Assembly (NCBI RefSeq): GCF_030348505.1
Contig: NZ_JAUCFJ010000002.1
Coordinates: 2,732,001 to 2,796,000 of the forward strand
Direction: 5' to 3'
DNA from: Lysinibacillus sp. G4S2
GTDB lineage: Bacteria; Bacillota; Bacilli; Bacillales_A; Planococcaceae
DNA length: 64,000 bases
Shown here: positions 1 through 7,709 of the stretch, one piece after another
Layout: every line of letters starts with the position of its first letter
Numbering within the stretch: the first letter of the stretch is position 1
Translations under genes and position numbers: made by a program
The notes under the pieces: generated by a model
The model's input: only the letters and a program-made list of their open reading frames with translations
Told to the model about the DNA's origin: nothing
Databases searched by the model: none

Positions 1-2
1 TT

Positions 3-1238
3 AACCATATTGTGGCGGCACATCCGACGAATAAAGATACAAGAAGCTTCGATTTCTTTAGTCAGGAAAATCATTGCCCAAGCTGCTCTGGTCGCCTGCA
101 AATTGAAAAATTTGATTTTGATTTAGTCATTCAAGACAAAACAGTGCCATTCTGGGATGGTTTATTACATCCAGACGTGATGGAAGTATTAAAATATTAT
201 CAATATCCGAAATTGCAGTTCCTGTTTGATGAGATTAAAAATGAGCTGGGTCAAGATATTAGTAAGAGCTACAATGACATGACAGAAGAAGAAAGACATA
301 CATTCCTATATGGTTATTGGGAAAAGTCGTTTTATGATAAAGCAACGAAGTCTTCGAAAAAATGGGAAGGTTTTAATTTTATCCTTGGACGTTATATGGT
401 TATTTCGAAATCAATTATTAAAGAGCAAATGAAAGCTTCAAAAGAAATGGTTCCCTGTCCAATCTGTCAAGGAGCAGTCCTAAACCATAAGAAAAAACTA
501 ACATTCGGAGACACTGATATTCGTGAGATTATTCATCAACCGATCGACCAAGTTATAAAAACAGTAGGGAACTTACCAGAGCTTGAAAAACTAAAAGTAA
601 TAGTTGGTGGCGATATGACTCTTTCAGAAGATGTCTCCTTACTTCCAAGGGAAACAAAAGTATCGTTAAAAATGCTTGAATTAGAACTAGCAAGCTTTGT
701 CGGTTATGAAATAGTACTACAAAATGTTTTACCATTTTGGGACAAAATTAAAAATAATATCGAAGCGATAAGCAGCCAAAATCTAATTACAATCTGTGAT
801 TTTGCCAATATTGACGAAACGAGAGAAACCATTATTGATAAATATTTCACCAACGGAAAATACAAAAAACTAACGTACGTGTACGAAGCATTTGGCTATA
901 AAAAACTTGTCACTCAAATTAATAAAATTAAAGCAAGTCATAAATGTCCATTCTGTAATGGAAAGAAAGTCATTTCAGAAGATAATCTTCACGATGGTGT
1001 GTTTAAATTATCGGTACCATGTGTTAGTTGCTATGAAAGTGGTATCAATGATGAAGGGCGTAAGGAAATTGTCGATGGTGTAGACGTGCAAACGTGGCTA
1101 ACTGGTAAAGTAAGAGATGTTGTGGATGAAAGCTTACGAACGGAAGCTGTTGCAGATATTCCAATTTTCAATCGTATTCGCGAGTTGAATAAAAGAGATA
1201 TGATGGCAATTTACCAATGCCTTGAACAAAATAATTAA
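3..1238 (+). CDS. UvrA-like zinc-module protein, 5' end outside window
   Basis: The reading frame is open to the window edge, so the start is probably upstream; a GTG lies at 12. I see three blocks that resemble UvrA in order: a CPSCSG zinc knuckle followed by a stretch ending in TFLYG (UvrA has a similar ILLYG stretch), then CPICQGAVLNHKKKLTF, which matches UvrA CxxCxGxRL, then CPFCNG with a second pair VPCVSC, like the zinc module of the second UvrA half. UvrA is the damage-recognition ATPase of nucleotide excision repair and has two ABC domains. Here the ABC signature (LSGGE) and Walker B expected after each zinc block are not visible. This is therefore either a degenerate UvrA paralogue or a protein that keeps only the DNA-binding parts. 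The function is unproven. Confidence 0.6.
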   Translation, partial: NHIVAAHPTNKDTRSFDFFSQENHCPSCSGRLQIEKFDFDLVIQDKTVPFWDGLLHPDVMEVLKYYQYPKLQFLFDEIKNELGQDISKSYNDMTEEERHTFLYGYWEKSFYDKATKSSKKWEGFNFILGRYMVISKSIIKEQMKASKEMVPCPICQGAVLNHKKKLTFGDTDIREIIHQPIDQVIKTVGNLPELEKLKVIVGGDMTLSEDVSLLPRETKVSLKMLELELASFVGYEIVLQNVLPFWDKIKNNIEAISSQNLITICDFANIDETRETIIDKYFTNGKYKKLTYVYEAFGYKKLVTQINKIKASHKCPFCNGKKVISEDNLHDGVFKLSVPCVSCYESGINDEGRKEIVDGVDVQTWLTGKVRDVVDESLRTEAVADIPIFNRIRELNKRDMMAIYQCLEQNN

Positions 1239-1258
1239 TTAAAGAAAGCTACCTCAGA

Positions 1259-1294
1259 AACACATTTGCAAAATTAATTTGCAAATGTGTTTTT
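1259..1294 (+). terminator. Intrinsic terminator after UvrA-like gene
   Basis: A 12-13 bp stem built from ACACATTTGCAAA and its complement, with a short TTA loop, is followed by a T run. It lies about 20 bp after the stop codon. Confidence 0.85.
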
Positions 1295-1352
1295 ATGTTA
1301 TTCTGAGTAAGAGCATGTAAAAAGTTATTAGAATAAAAGGGGAAAGATAGGA

Positions 1353-2039
1353 ATGGCAGAATTAATGAATTGGAAAAATGGTGCTCAAGGGCATAAATTT
1401 ATAGCTTCTTTTAGCGGAGGAAAGGATAGTGTCTTAGCTCTTTATAAAGCAGCGAAGGATGGAGAAGCAATTGGACTAATCGTCATGCTGGAAGAAGAAG
1501 GGCAACGTTCAAGGTCTCATGGAATGCCTCCCGAACTCATACGTGCCCAAGCTAAATCTATTGGATTGCCTGTTTATACGGCCGCTTCAAGTTGGACCGA
1601 TTATGAAAAAGAATTTATGCGCCTTTTAGAAAAAGCTAAAAATCAAGGTGCAGAAGTTTTAGTAACAGGTGACTTAGATATGCCTGAACATGGCTGCTGG
1701 CATGATAAGGTTACGAAGAATGCTGGATTAAAACTAGGCATGCCTTTATGGGAAATGGATCATTGTGAAGCTGTCGATGAGTTCATTAACCTAGGATTTG
1801 TAACAATCATTGTAACTGTTAATTTATCTCTAGGAATGAGAGAGGACGATTTAGGGAGAACGTTGACTCATGAATACGTAAAGGAACTTGAAGATCGTGG
1901 TATTGACCCTTGCGGAGAAGGTGGAGAGTTCCATACTACAGTACTAGATGGGCCAATTTTTAAGCATCCTATTTCAGTTCGTAAAAAAGAGATTATTAGA
2001 GACGGAGAATATGCTTTTTTACCTTTGGAACTAGATTAG
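1353..2039 (+). CDS. Dph6-like PP-loop ATP pyrophosphatase (ATP-binding family, COG2102 type)
   Basis: A 228-residue soluble protein. The N-terminus has a PP-loop, SFSGGKDSVLALYKA (about residues 19-33), which binds ATP in N-type pyrophosphatases. The C-terminal part holds DPCGEGGEFHT, a hallmark of the diphthine-ammonia ligase (Dph6) family. In archaea and eukaryotes this family makes diphthamide on elongation factor 2. Bacteria lack diphthamide, so the bacterial substrate is unknown and an amide-forming or ammonia-dependent adenylation is only inferred. The ATG at 1353 follows a GGGGAAAG ribosome site. The gene appears to be monocistronic, with terminators on both sides. Confidence 0.88.
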   Translation: MAELMNWKNGAQGHKFIASFSGGKDSVLALYKAAKDGEAIGLIVMLEEEGQRSRSHGMPPELIRAQAKSIGLPVYTAASSWTDYEKEFMRLLEKAKNQGAEVLVTGDLDMPEHGCWHDKVTKNAGLKLGMPLWEMDHCEAVDEFINLGFVTIIVTVNLSLGMREDDLGRTLTHEYVKELEDRGIDPCGEGGEFHTTVLDGPIFKHPISVRKKEIIRDGEYAFLPLELD

Positions 2040-2049
2040 ATGGTAGGAA

Positions 2050-2072
2050 GGAAAACCTTACAGACGGTTTTC
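2050..2072 (+). terminator. Short hairpin after the PP-loop gene
   Basis: GAAAACC and GGTTTTC pair around an 8-base loop about 10 bp after the stop codon, followed by TTGTTT. It is a weak terminator and is backed up by the stronger hairpin at 2098. Confidence 0.5.
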
Positions 2073-2097
2073 TTGTTTCGCCTATGAATTATAAGTA

Positions 2098-2134
2098 GAG
2101 CATGTTTTGAAAAAATCGAAACATGCTCTTATTT
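2098..2134 (+). terminator. Hairpin terminator (GAGCATGTTT stem)
   Basis: GAGCATGTTT pairs with AAACATGCTC and is followed by TTATTT. A hairpin with the same GAGCATGTTTTGA stem start occurs at 26789-26832 after adenosine deaminase, so this is a repeated terminator module. Confidence 0.75.
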
Positions 2135-2180
2135 AATGTGGCAGATATATTCTTATTGAGATAAATTTTTAAAGAGTTTG

Positions 2181-2237
2181 TTTTTCGATAAAAACCCAAA
2201 TAGTTTCGATAAAGAGCAATTTTGTTTCGATAAATCT
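2181..2237 (-). repeat. 21-bp-period TTTATCGAAAC array, minus orientation
   Basis: On the minus strand TTTATCGAAA recurs three times. The conserved C of the plus-strand motif TTTCGATA falls at 2186, 2207 and 2228, exactly 21 bp apart. The flanking sequence, including CTTTGAAGA, matches the array at 15532-15645 in the opposite orientation. Confidence 0.85.
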
Positions 2238-2241
2238 TCAA

Positions 2242-2478
2242 AGTATTCCTCAATTAGAAAGAGATCTTATTCGTATGCGACAACCTGAAGGGATTAAATT
2301 GGCTCAGAAGGGAGGTAAGTTTAAAGGTCTTCTGAAGAAATATCATAAGAATTACGCAGGAATGAATTATGCAGTAAAGCTGTATAAAGAAGGGAACATG
2401 ACTGTAAATCAAATTTGTGAAATTACGAATGTGTCTAGAGCTTCGTTATATAGAAAGTTATCAGAAGTGAATAACTAG
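2242..2478 (+). pseudogene. Serine recombinase (resolvase/invertase) C-terminal fragment
   Basis: The frame reads LERDLIRMRQPEGIKLAQ, then KFKG, then a C-terminal helix-turn-helix ending in ICEITNVSRASLYRKL. This matches the end of the catalytic domain and the HTH_7 DNA-binding domain of Tn3-type resolvases and Hin-type invertases. The first ~110 residues, including the catalytic serine, are missing. Upstream of residue L the frame runs into the 21-bp repeat array, so the break lies at about 2240. An ATG at 2275 exists but gives only a 67-residue piece. It is not expected to be active as a recombinase. Confidence 0.75.
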
Positions 2479-2662
2479 GTCATATTTTCACTTCAAAATA
2501 GCTGTAAAAAATTCGGTTAAACTATACAAAAATGTATATTAATGCTAAAATTAATTCAAAATTGCAAAAATTCCACTTAAACTGAAGATTCAGCATAGTT
2601 CATTAAGCAACCATTTGCTAAGATTTGATTTTAATAGCAAAAAGGCTTGAATTATATAGAAT

Positions 2663-2671
2663 ACTTTTAAC
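2663..2671. repeat. Left target-site duplication of the IS4-type element
   Basis: ACTTTTAAC lies directly next to the left terminal repeat and is repeated exactly at 4080-4088 next to the right terminal repeat. Confidence 0.9.
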
Positions 2672-4079
2672 CACTACCGTCGCAAAAATTTTAACTGAAT
2701 TTTCTGTTTTTTATTTTTATCTTTTTAGAATAAAAACGAAGACACTTAAGCAGAGGGTAGTAAACATTCATTTTTTTTACTATATCCTTTGGCGAGGGCG
2801 ACAGAAGTGTGAAAACCTTTATGGAATCGCTTTTCCTTCGATTTTTCGAATCCAAATATGTGCGGGTTTCCATGGGGCGGCTTTTAACCACCGACTAATT
2901 TGTAAATACGTTCGTGTACTACTCGTATCCAGCTGAGCTATCACATTTAAGCAGTAGACAATCATGGCGATGTACACTTGGTTATGCACAGCTTGCTCGC
3001 TTTGCCCGTAAAATTTCTTGATGTTCAAGTGCTGCTTCATCCATTTGAAAAATAACTCAATTGCCCAGCGCGATTTATACAGCTCCGCAATTTCGTCAGC
3101 GCTTATATCAAAACGAAAGGTAATGAGATGTAACTCATTACCTTTCGTATCCAATACTTTAATAAGACGGAACAGATTTTCAGCACGATTTTGCGTCGTG
3201 CCAATCACAATCATTTCATCGGATAACACTTTAGAATCTGTAGGTAGCTCAAATGGCTCACGCACACGTATTACCGCATTTTTACGCAGACGTGAGACAA
3301 AGAAGAATCCATCATCTGTCATACGATCGAAGCGCTCATAATCCAAGTAACCACGGTCAAAGACGTACATGCATTCTTTGTCATCGACCAGGACTTCTAG
3401 CTGGCCACGATCATGTTCTTTCGCATTTGTCAGTGCAGCTTTGTCGGGGTAAGAATAGCCGTTTTCTAAGTAAACAAGGCGTAAATGCAGCTTCACACCA
3501 GATTTTGTTTTGCGGAATTCAGCCCACCGATGATTATTTAGATTCAGTGGTAATGTGCTAGAATCAATTATTTTCAGTGGTGTCGTTGTATTTCTGCGTT
3601 GATCAAAATTTGATTTTGTATGAATTTGTTCGACTAAGTTTAGAAAAATCTGTTGAAAAAACTCAGTTGGCACTTGGTTTAACCGACGTCCTAGCTGTGA
3701 AAAGCTGATGGATGCTAAATTCGTTGCTTTTTGTAAGTCGTCTGAAAATAACGTGTCACTGATAGCACGTAGGCTTTCCGTTTCATTCAGCTGCGCAAAC
3801 AGTAATAATCTTAAAAATGAAGCGATGTGAAGCTTCTTTGTATAGTAATTTAATTGATGAGTTTCAACTAATTCCTCCATTTGTGTAGAAGAAATAGGTG
3901 AAAACCATTGTTCAAATGATGTTTTTCGTGTAAACTTATCCATTGCGTATGTCCTTTATTTTGGATTTGGATGGTTTACTACCGCCCAACCATTATAAAG
4001 GATTTTTTTATGCATAGCCGTTATTACAGAAAATTCTGTTTTTGTAAATTCATTGAATTATTTTAATGCGACGCTAGTG
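2672..4079 (-). mobile_element. IS4-family insertion sequence, about 1408 bp, IS4Bsu1-like
   Basis: The ends are imperfect inverted repeats, CACTACCGTCGCA on the left and, on the reverse strand of the right end, CACTAGCGTCGCA. The element is flanked by an exact 9-bp direct repeat, ACTTTTAAC. It carries one full-length transposase gene on the minus strand. Length, transposase size (374 residues) and duplication length fit what I recall for IS4Bsu1 of Bacillus subtilis natto. With intact ends, duplication and gene, it looks like a recent insertion that could still be active. Confidence 0.92.
2819..3943 (-). CDS. IS4-family DDE transposase
   Basis: A 374-residue transposase that cuts and rejoins the ends of the surrounding element. 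The N-terminal region resembles the DUF4372 DNA-binding domain found in this IS4 subgroup. Catalytic DDE parts are visible as KIIDSSTLPL (first Asp), YVFDRGYLDYERF (second Asp) and YKSRWAIELFFKWMKQHL. The last is the IS4 Y-(2)-R-(3)-E-(6)-K motif carrying the catalytic Glu. No frameshift or internal stop is present. The ATG at 3943 starts about 130 bp inside the right end. Confidence 0.95.
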   Translation of the reverse strand: MDKFTRKTSFEQWFSPISSTQMEELVETHQLNYYTKKLHIASFLRLLLFAQLNETESLRAISDTLFSDDLQKATNLASISFSQLGRRLNQVPTEFFQQIFLNLVEQIHTKSNFDQRRNTTTPLKIIDSSTLPLNLNNHRWAEFRKTKSGVKLHLRLVYLENGYSYPDKAALTNAKEHDRGQLEVLVDDKECMYVFDRGYLDYERFDRMTDDGFFFVSRLRKNAVIRVREPFELPTDSKVLSDEMIVIGTTQNRAENLFRLIKVLDTKGNELHLITFRFDISADEIAELYKSRWAIELFFKWMKQHLNIKKFYGQSEQAVHNQVYIAMIVYCLNVIAQLDTSSTRTYLQISRWLKAAPWKPAHIWIRKIEGKAIP

Positions 4080-4088
4080 ACTTTTAAC
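4080..4088. repeat. Right target-site duplication of the IS4-type element
   Basis: ACTTTTAAC is identical to 2663-2671. The insertion lies just upstream of the APH-fold kinase gene at 4115 and may have separated it from its native promoter. Confidence 0.9.
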
Positions 4089-4114
4089 TAGTTTATAAAA
4101 TTAGGAGGAGATTC

Positions 4115-5188
4115 ATGGTTTATAATGAGGTAGTTAAAATCGGTGATGCATACTTACTTGCATTAGTATCAGAGTTGTACGGGTTGGAAGGTTATGAAAT
4201 CAAGCCGGTTAGGTCACATATTGGAGGGCGCAATGTCGTTTATACCTGTGAGAAAGAGGGTACCGACGCAACAATACTCAGAATCTCCTTCTTAAATGAT
4301 AGAAGCCGGGGAGATTTCCAGGGTGAAGTCGAGTATATCAGGTATTTATTCGAACATGGTGGAAGCGTTTCGGATGTAGTCAACTCTCGGAAGGGGAATT
4401 TGCTGGAAGAGATAACTCATAATAATCATACTTTTTTTATCTGCATGTTTCAAAAGGCTAAAGGAAAAATGCTTGTGGAAAATAATTATAGGTATCGGGA
4501 AGGAATCCCAATTACCGAATACTATTATAATTGCGGTAAAGTCTTGGGGAAACTGCACCAATTATCAAAAGGATACACTCCTGTCCATAGTCGGTATAGT
4601 TTTTTTGACAAATACACTGCTGAATATATCGAGAAACTGATACCAGGTTCATTACCACTTCTGAAGGAAAAGATGTTAGACCTCCTTAAAAACCTAAAAG
4701 AATTGGACAGGAATCGTGAGTCTTTCGGTATGGTCCATTTTGATTACAACGACGGGAATTATTCAATAGATTTTGATACTGGACAAATTACCGTATATGA
4801 TTTCGATAATTCATGTTACTGTTGGTATATGTTTGATCTAGCAGGTCTCTGGACGCAAGGAGTTGGCTGGATACAATTTGAACCAGACGCTGGTAAACGG
4901 AAAAAGTTCATGGATAATTATTTTGAAACAGTTCTCGAAGGATACAAATCCGAGACAGGAATCGAAAATTCGATGTTGGATAAGTTGCCCTTATTTATCC
5001 AAGTAACCCTTATGGAAGGTATTGTAGATGCATTTGAGGTGTTACGGAACAATGGTGAAGAACTGGAGTGTGACGAGGAGTTGTCGTATCTCATAAAATG
5101 CTTGGAGGACGATATTCCGTATAAAGGTTTTTTCCATGAAATTTACTCGTGTGAAGAACCATTTGAATATGAGAAACAAAATGTTTAG
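4115..5188 (+). CDS. APH-fold (aminoglycoside/choline kinase-like) phosphotransferase
   Basis: A 357-residue cytosolic kinase-like protein. The catalytic loop MVHFDYNDGN (about residues 205-214) has the H-x-D-x4-N pattern of the APH/choline kinase fold. It is followed by ITVYDFDNSCYCWYMFDLA, which carries the metal-binding Asp (DFD). The N-lobe shows VRSHIGGRNVVYTCE, where a nucleotide-binding loop is expected. Substrates in this family range from aminoglycosides and homoserine to sugars and choline, and nothing here fixes the substrate. AGGAGG lies 8 bp upstream of the ATG. An IS4-type element ends 35 bp upstream, so expression may depend on that junction. A terminator follows at 5294. Confidence 0.88.
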   Translation: MVYNEVVKIGDAYLLALVSELYGLEGYEIKPVRSHIGGRNVVYTCEKEGTDATILRISFLNDRSRGDFQGEVEYIRYLFEHGGSVSDVVNSRKGNLLEEITHNNHTFFICMFQKAKGKMLVENNYRYREGIPITEYYYNCGKVLGKLHQLSKGYTPVHSRYSFFDKYTAEYIEKLIPGSLPLLKEKMLDLLKNLKELDRNRESFGMVHFDYNDGNYSIDFDTGQITVYDFDNSCYCWYMFDLAGLWTQGVGWIQFEPDAGKRKKFMDNYFETVLEGYKSETGIENSMLDKLPLFIQVTLMEGIVDAFEVLRNNGEELECDEELSYLIKCLEDDIPYKGFFHEIYSCEEPFEYEKQNV

Positions 5189-5293
5189 TCATTTTGTAGC
5201 AACCTTTGCTTTGATGATATTGTGAAAATATGTACTTAGACTATAGAATATGTTAGTTAAACATGACGTTATTTGGAAATTACGAAAAAATAT

Positions 5294-5337
5294 GAAACCC
5301 TAATTCTTCTGCTTAGCGTAGAAAAATTAGGGTTTTT
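5294..5337 (+). terminator. Intrinsic terminator after the APH-fold kinase gene
   Basis: AAACCCTAATT pairs with AATTAGGGTTT across a long loop and is followed by TTTTT. Confidence 0.8.
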
Positions 5338-5637
5338 ACATCCATCAAATGGCTTAACGTGGGTTTTATGTCAAAATGCTGGTAGGATCTATTGTTTAAC
5401 GTTTTTTATCAATTAATCCATAGTGGAATTAGCATAAATATCCAATAATTAATTATCAAATCCTGTTTCTTATACTACAATTGACATGTCATATTCATTA
5501 AGAAAATTCCTTGTAGAAATGCTTAATTAAATAGGGGAAAGGAGTCCAAACATGAGAAGTAGAATATAAAAATGAATTCATATTATTAGACAAGTAAGGT
5601 CGGAGATAAGGATACTCTAAAAAGGGGGAATGTTGAA
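5338..5637. other. Gap with a five-codon mini-ORF behind a strong ribosome site
   Basis: No gene-sized frame is present. At 5534-5569 GGGGAAAGGAG is followed after 7 bases by ATG AGA AGT AGA ATA TAA (start 5552), a five-codon ORF about 70 bp before the lipoprotein start. It may be a leader peptide or the stump of a lost gene. Confidence 0.4.
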
Positions 5638-6060
5638 ATGAAGAAAATCATTTTATCTATATTACTTGCTATTATTTTAGCTGGATGCAATAAAGTTGTT
5701 GCTCAACCACAAGGCAAAGTTGTTATAGATAATAACTATTATATGATGATGGCAAAGGATTACCAATGGGACGAAGACGACGTTGAAATTAAAACAATAA
5801 GTTCTCTCGATACAAATGAACTAGCAGATCAATTTGAAACTTTAGAAGTTGAAAAAGAAGATACATTAAAATTTGAGATTGAGAAAAACCCTTCTTCCAT
5901 AACAGTTATTAGACTGAATGAAGATGGTACAAGTGAAATTGTTGAAATGAAAGATAATAAAATTACCATGCCTTCGGAAGAGGGATATTATATTTATGAA
6001 CTTAAAACAATTTGGAATAAGGGAAGAGAAACTTTTGTTTTTGATGTAAATGTAAACTAA
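5638..6060 (+). CDS. Small lipoprotein of unknown function
   Basis: A 140-residue predicted lipoprotein. The signal peptide MKKIILSILLAIILAGC ends in the lipobox LAGC, so Cys17 should be lipidated and the protein held on the outer face of the membrane. The mature part is acidic and beta-strand-like, ending in a YYIYELKTIWNKGRETFVFDV stretch that looks like an Ig-like or carboxypeptidase-regulatory-type strand pair. No enzyme motif is visible. GGGGG lies 7 bp before the ATG. A terminator follows directly. I do not recognise the family beyond lipoprotein. Confidence 0.8.
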   Translation: MKKIILSILLAIILAGCNKVVAQPQGKVVIDNNYYMMMAKDYQWDEDDVEIKTISSLDTNELADQFETLEVEKEDTLKFEIEKNPSSITVIRLNEDGTSEIVEMKDNKITMPSEEGYYIYELKTIWNKGRETFVFDVNVN

Positions 6061-6100
6061 AATAGAGTAACCTATTTCAATTTAGGTCACTCTTATTTTA
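6059..6100 (+). terminator. Terminator overlapping the lipoprotein stop
   Basis: AAAATAGAGT pairs imperfectly with ACTCTTATTTT, with an inner AACCT/AGGT stem, directly after the stop codon. Confidence 0.7.
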
Positions 6101-6237
6101 CTCCCAGGTCTTTTTTGAAGAATTATTTTAAGTCTGAAAATTTTCCGCCAGTAAGTAGTTCAAATAATTCCACTGACTACTCCTTGTCTATATTTCCTAT
6201 ATACAGGGAACTCTTGCCGTAGTCAAATGGCTGAAGG

Positions 6238-6393
6238 ATGGGCAAGAAAATTATGTCTACTGGTTGGACAGTTAAAAAATGCTGGTATTATGGTAGCACC
6301 ATATCGATTTTCCAAAACAAAAACGATACAATTATTCATACTTGTGATGACTTAAAGGAAAAGATTGCAGGATACTTAAACACCCTATCATAA
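6238..6393 (+). CDS. Possible small ORF, 51 codons, unknown
   Basis: Two in-frame ATGs (6238 and 6253) open a frame ending at TAA 6393. The product contains [17 protein letters not shown] and ends in [15 protein letters not shown]. The composition looks protein-like (balanced, no low complexity), but the ribosome site is weak (GAAGG, very close to 6238). It could be the end of a lost gene. Confidence 0.3.
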   Translation: MGKKIMSTGWTVKKCWYYGSTISIFQNKNDTIIHTCDDLKEKIAGYLNTLS

Positions 6394-6427
6394 GATTTTC
6401 ACTAAAAATAATAAGGGGGCTACTAAT

Positions 6428-6994
<567 letters not shown>

Positions 6995-7280
6995 ATTCTT
7001 AGACAGATAAATTTAAATTTAGAGGAGATCATCTGGGGGAAGACAACTATCAGGTTCAATTACTTGATGAGCCATTAAAATGTGTGCAGCTATAGATTAA
7101 ACAACAAAGAAACTAGCGATACTTAGAATTAAACCAAACAAAAATAATAAAGTGATTTCATGGATGTCTGTTTAAAGTACTTTTGTTCACTTTAATTACT
7201 AGTAATACCAGAGAGAAACGCCTGGATATAACGGTAATGAGTAGGGGGATAAAAAGGATAATAATCTAGCTTCCAAGACT

Positions 7281-7323
7281 AAAAAAGTCGAATTCCTGTA
7301 CGTTAAGGAATCGACTTTTTTGT
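7281..7323 (+). terminator. Strong intrinsic terminator
   Basis: AAAAGTCGA-TTCC pairs with GGAA-TCGACTTTT and is followed by a T run. It lies about 290 bp after the DUF4256 gene. Confidence 0.8.
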
Positions 7324-7411
7324 GTATATGTATAGATTCATTCAAGAATTGACAATAAAAAAATTATGTACAACACATTGAAATACATAATGATTTGTGT
7401 TAAATTTATAT

Positions 7412-7477
7412 GGATAGACATTATATAATTATAATTTGCGTACTTTCCCTATTCTAATTATATAATACATTCTATCC
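7412..7477. repeat. AT-rich inverted repeat, arms of about 20 bp
   Basis: GGATAGACATTATATAATTA at 7412-7431 is matched by the complement of 7455-7477, which reads GGATAGAATGTATTATATAA on the other strand. It could be an operator for the exporter downstream, a cruciform or a small mobile relic. Confidence 0.6.
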
Positions 7478-7510
7478 TTTCGTCAACTCTTATGTTTATT
7501 TTTTTAAGGA

Positions 7511-7633
7511 GTGGTTACAACGAATTCGAATTTTCAGCAGGAGCAACACAACAGATCGGAGGAAGAAACTAACTTGCGTTGGACCAAAGTGGTTTATAAC
7601 ACGAATACCATTTATTGTTATGGTGTGAGATAA
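7511..7633 (+). CDS. Doubtful 40-codon ORF before the exporter
   Basis: A GTG start sits directly behind AAGGA, and the frame ends at TAA 7631. The product contains NLRWTKVVYNTNTIYCYG. In related operons a membrane fusion protein or a regulator often precedes a DHA2 exporter, so this could be a stump of such a gene. That is a guess. Confidence 0.22.
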   Translation: MVTTNSNFQQEQHNRSEEETNLRWTKVVYNTNTIYCYGVR

Positions 7634-7709
7634 GAGATTGGAAAGACTTCATATAGAAGTGAATGTGATGTAAAACATAGAAATGATATAGAAAGTAGGA
7701 CTGATTCAA

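Larger units (their letters stand above)
6995..7709. other. Intergenic region with terminator, inverted repeat and a doubtful 40-codon ORF
   Basis: This gap holds the terminator at 7281, a 22-bp-arm inverted repeat at 7412-7477 and a GTG-started frame at 7511-7633 that ends before the exporter. Nothing else coding was seen. The piece at 7037-7096 reads EDNYQVQLLDEPLKCVQL before a stop and may be a gene relic. Confidence 0.5.

Noticed and set aside
2625..2936. 103-residue plus frame crossing the IS4 end
   Set aside because: It spans the insertion junction and is antisense to the transposase end; no ribosome site.
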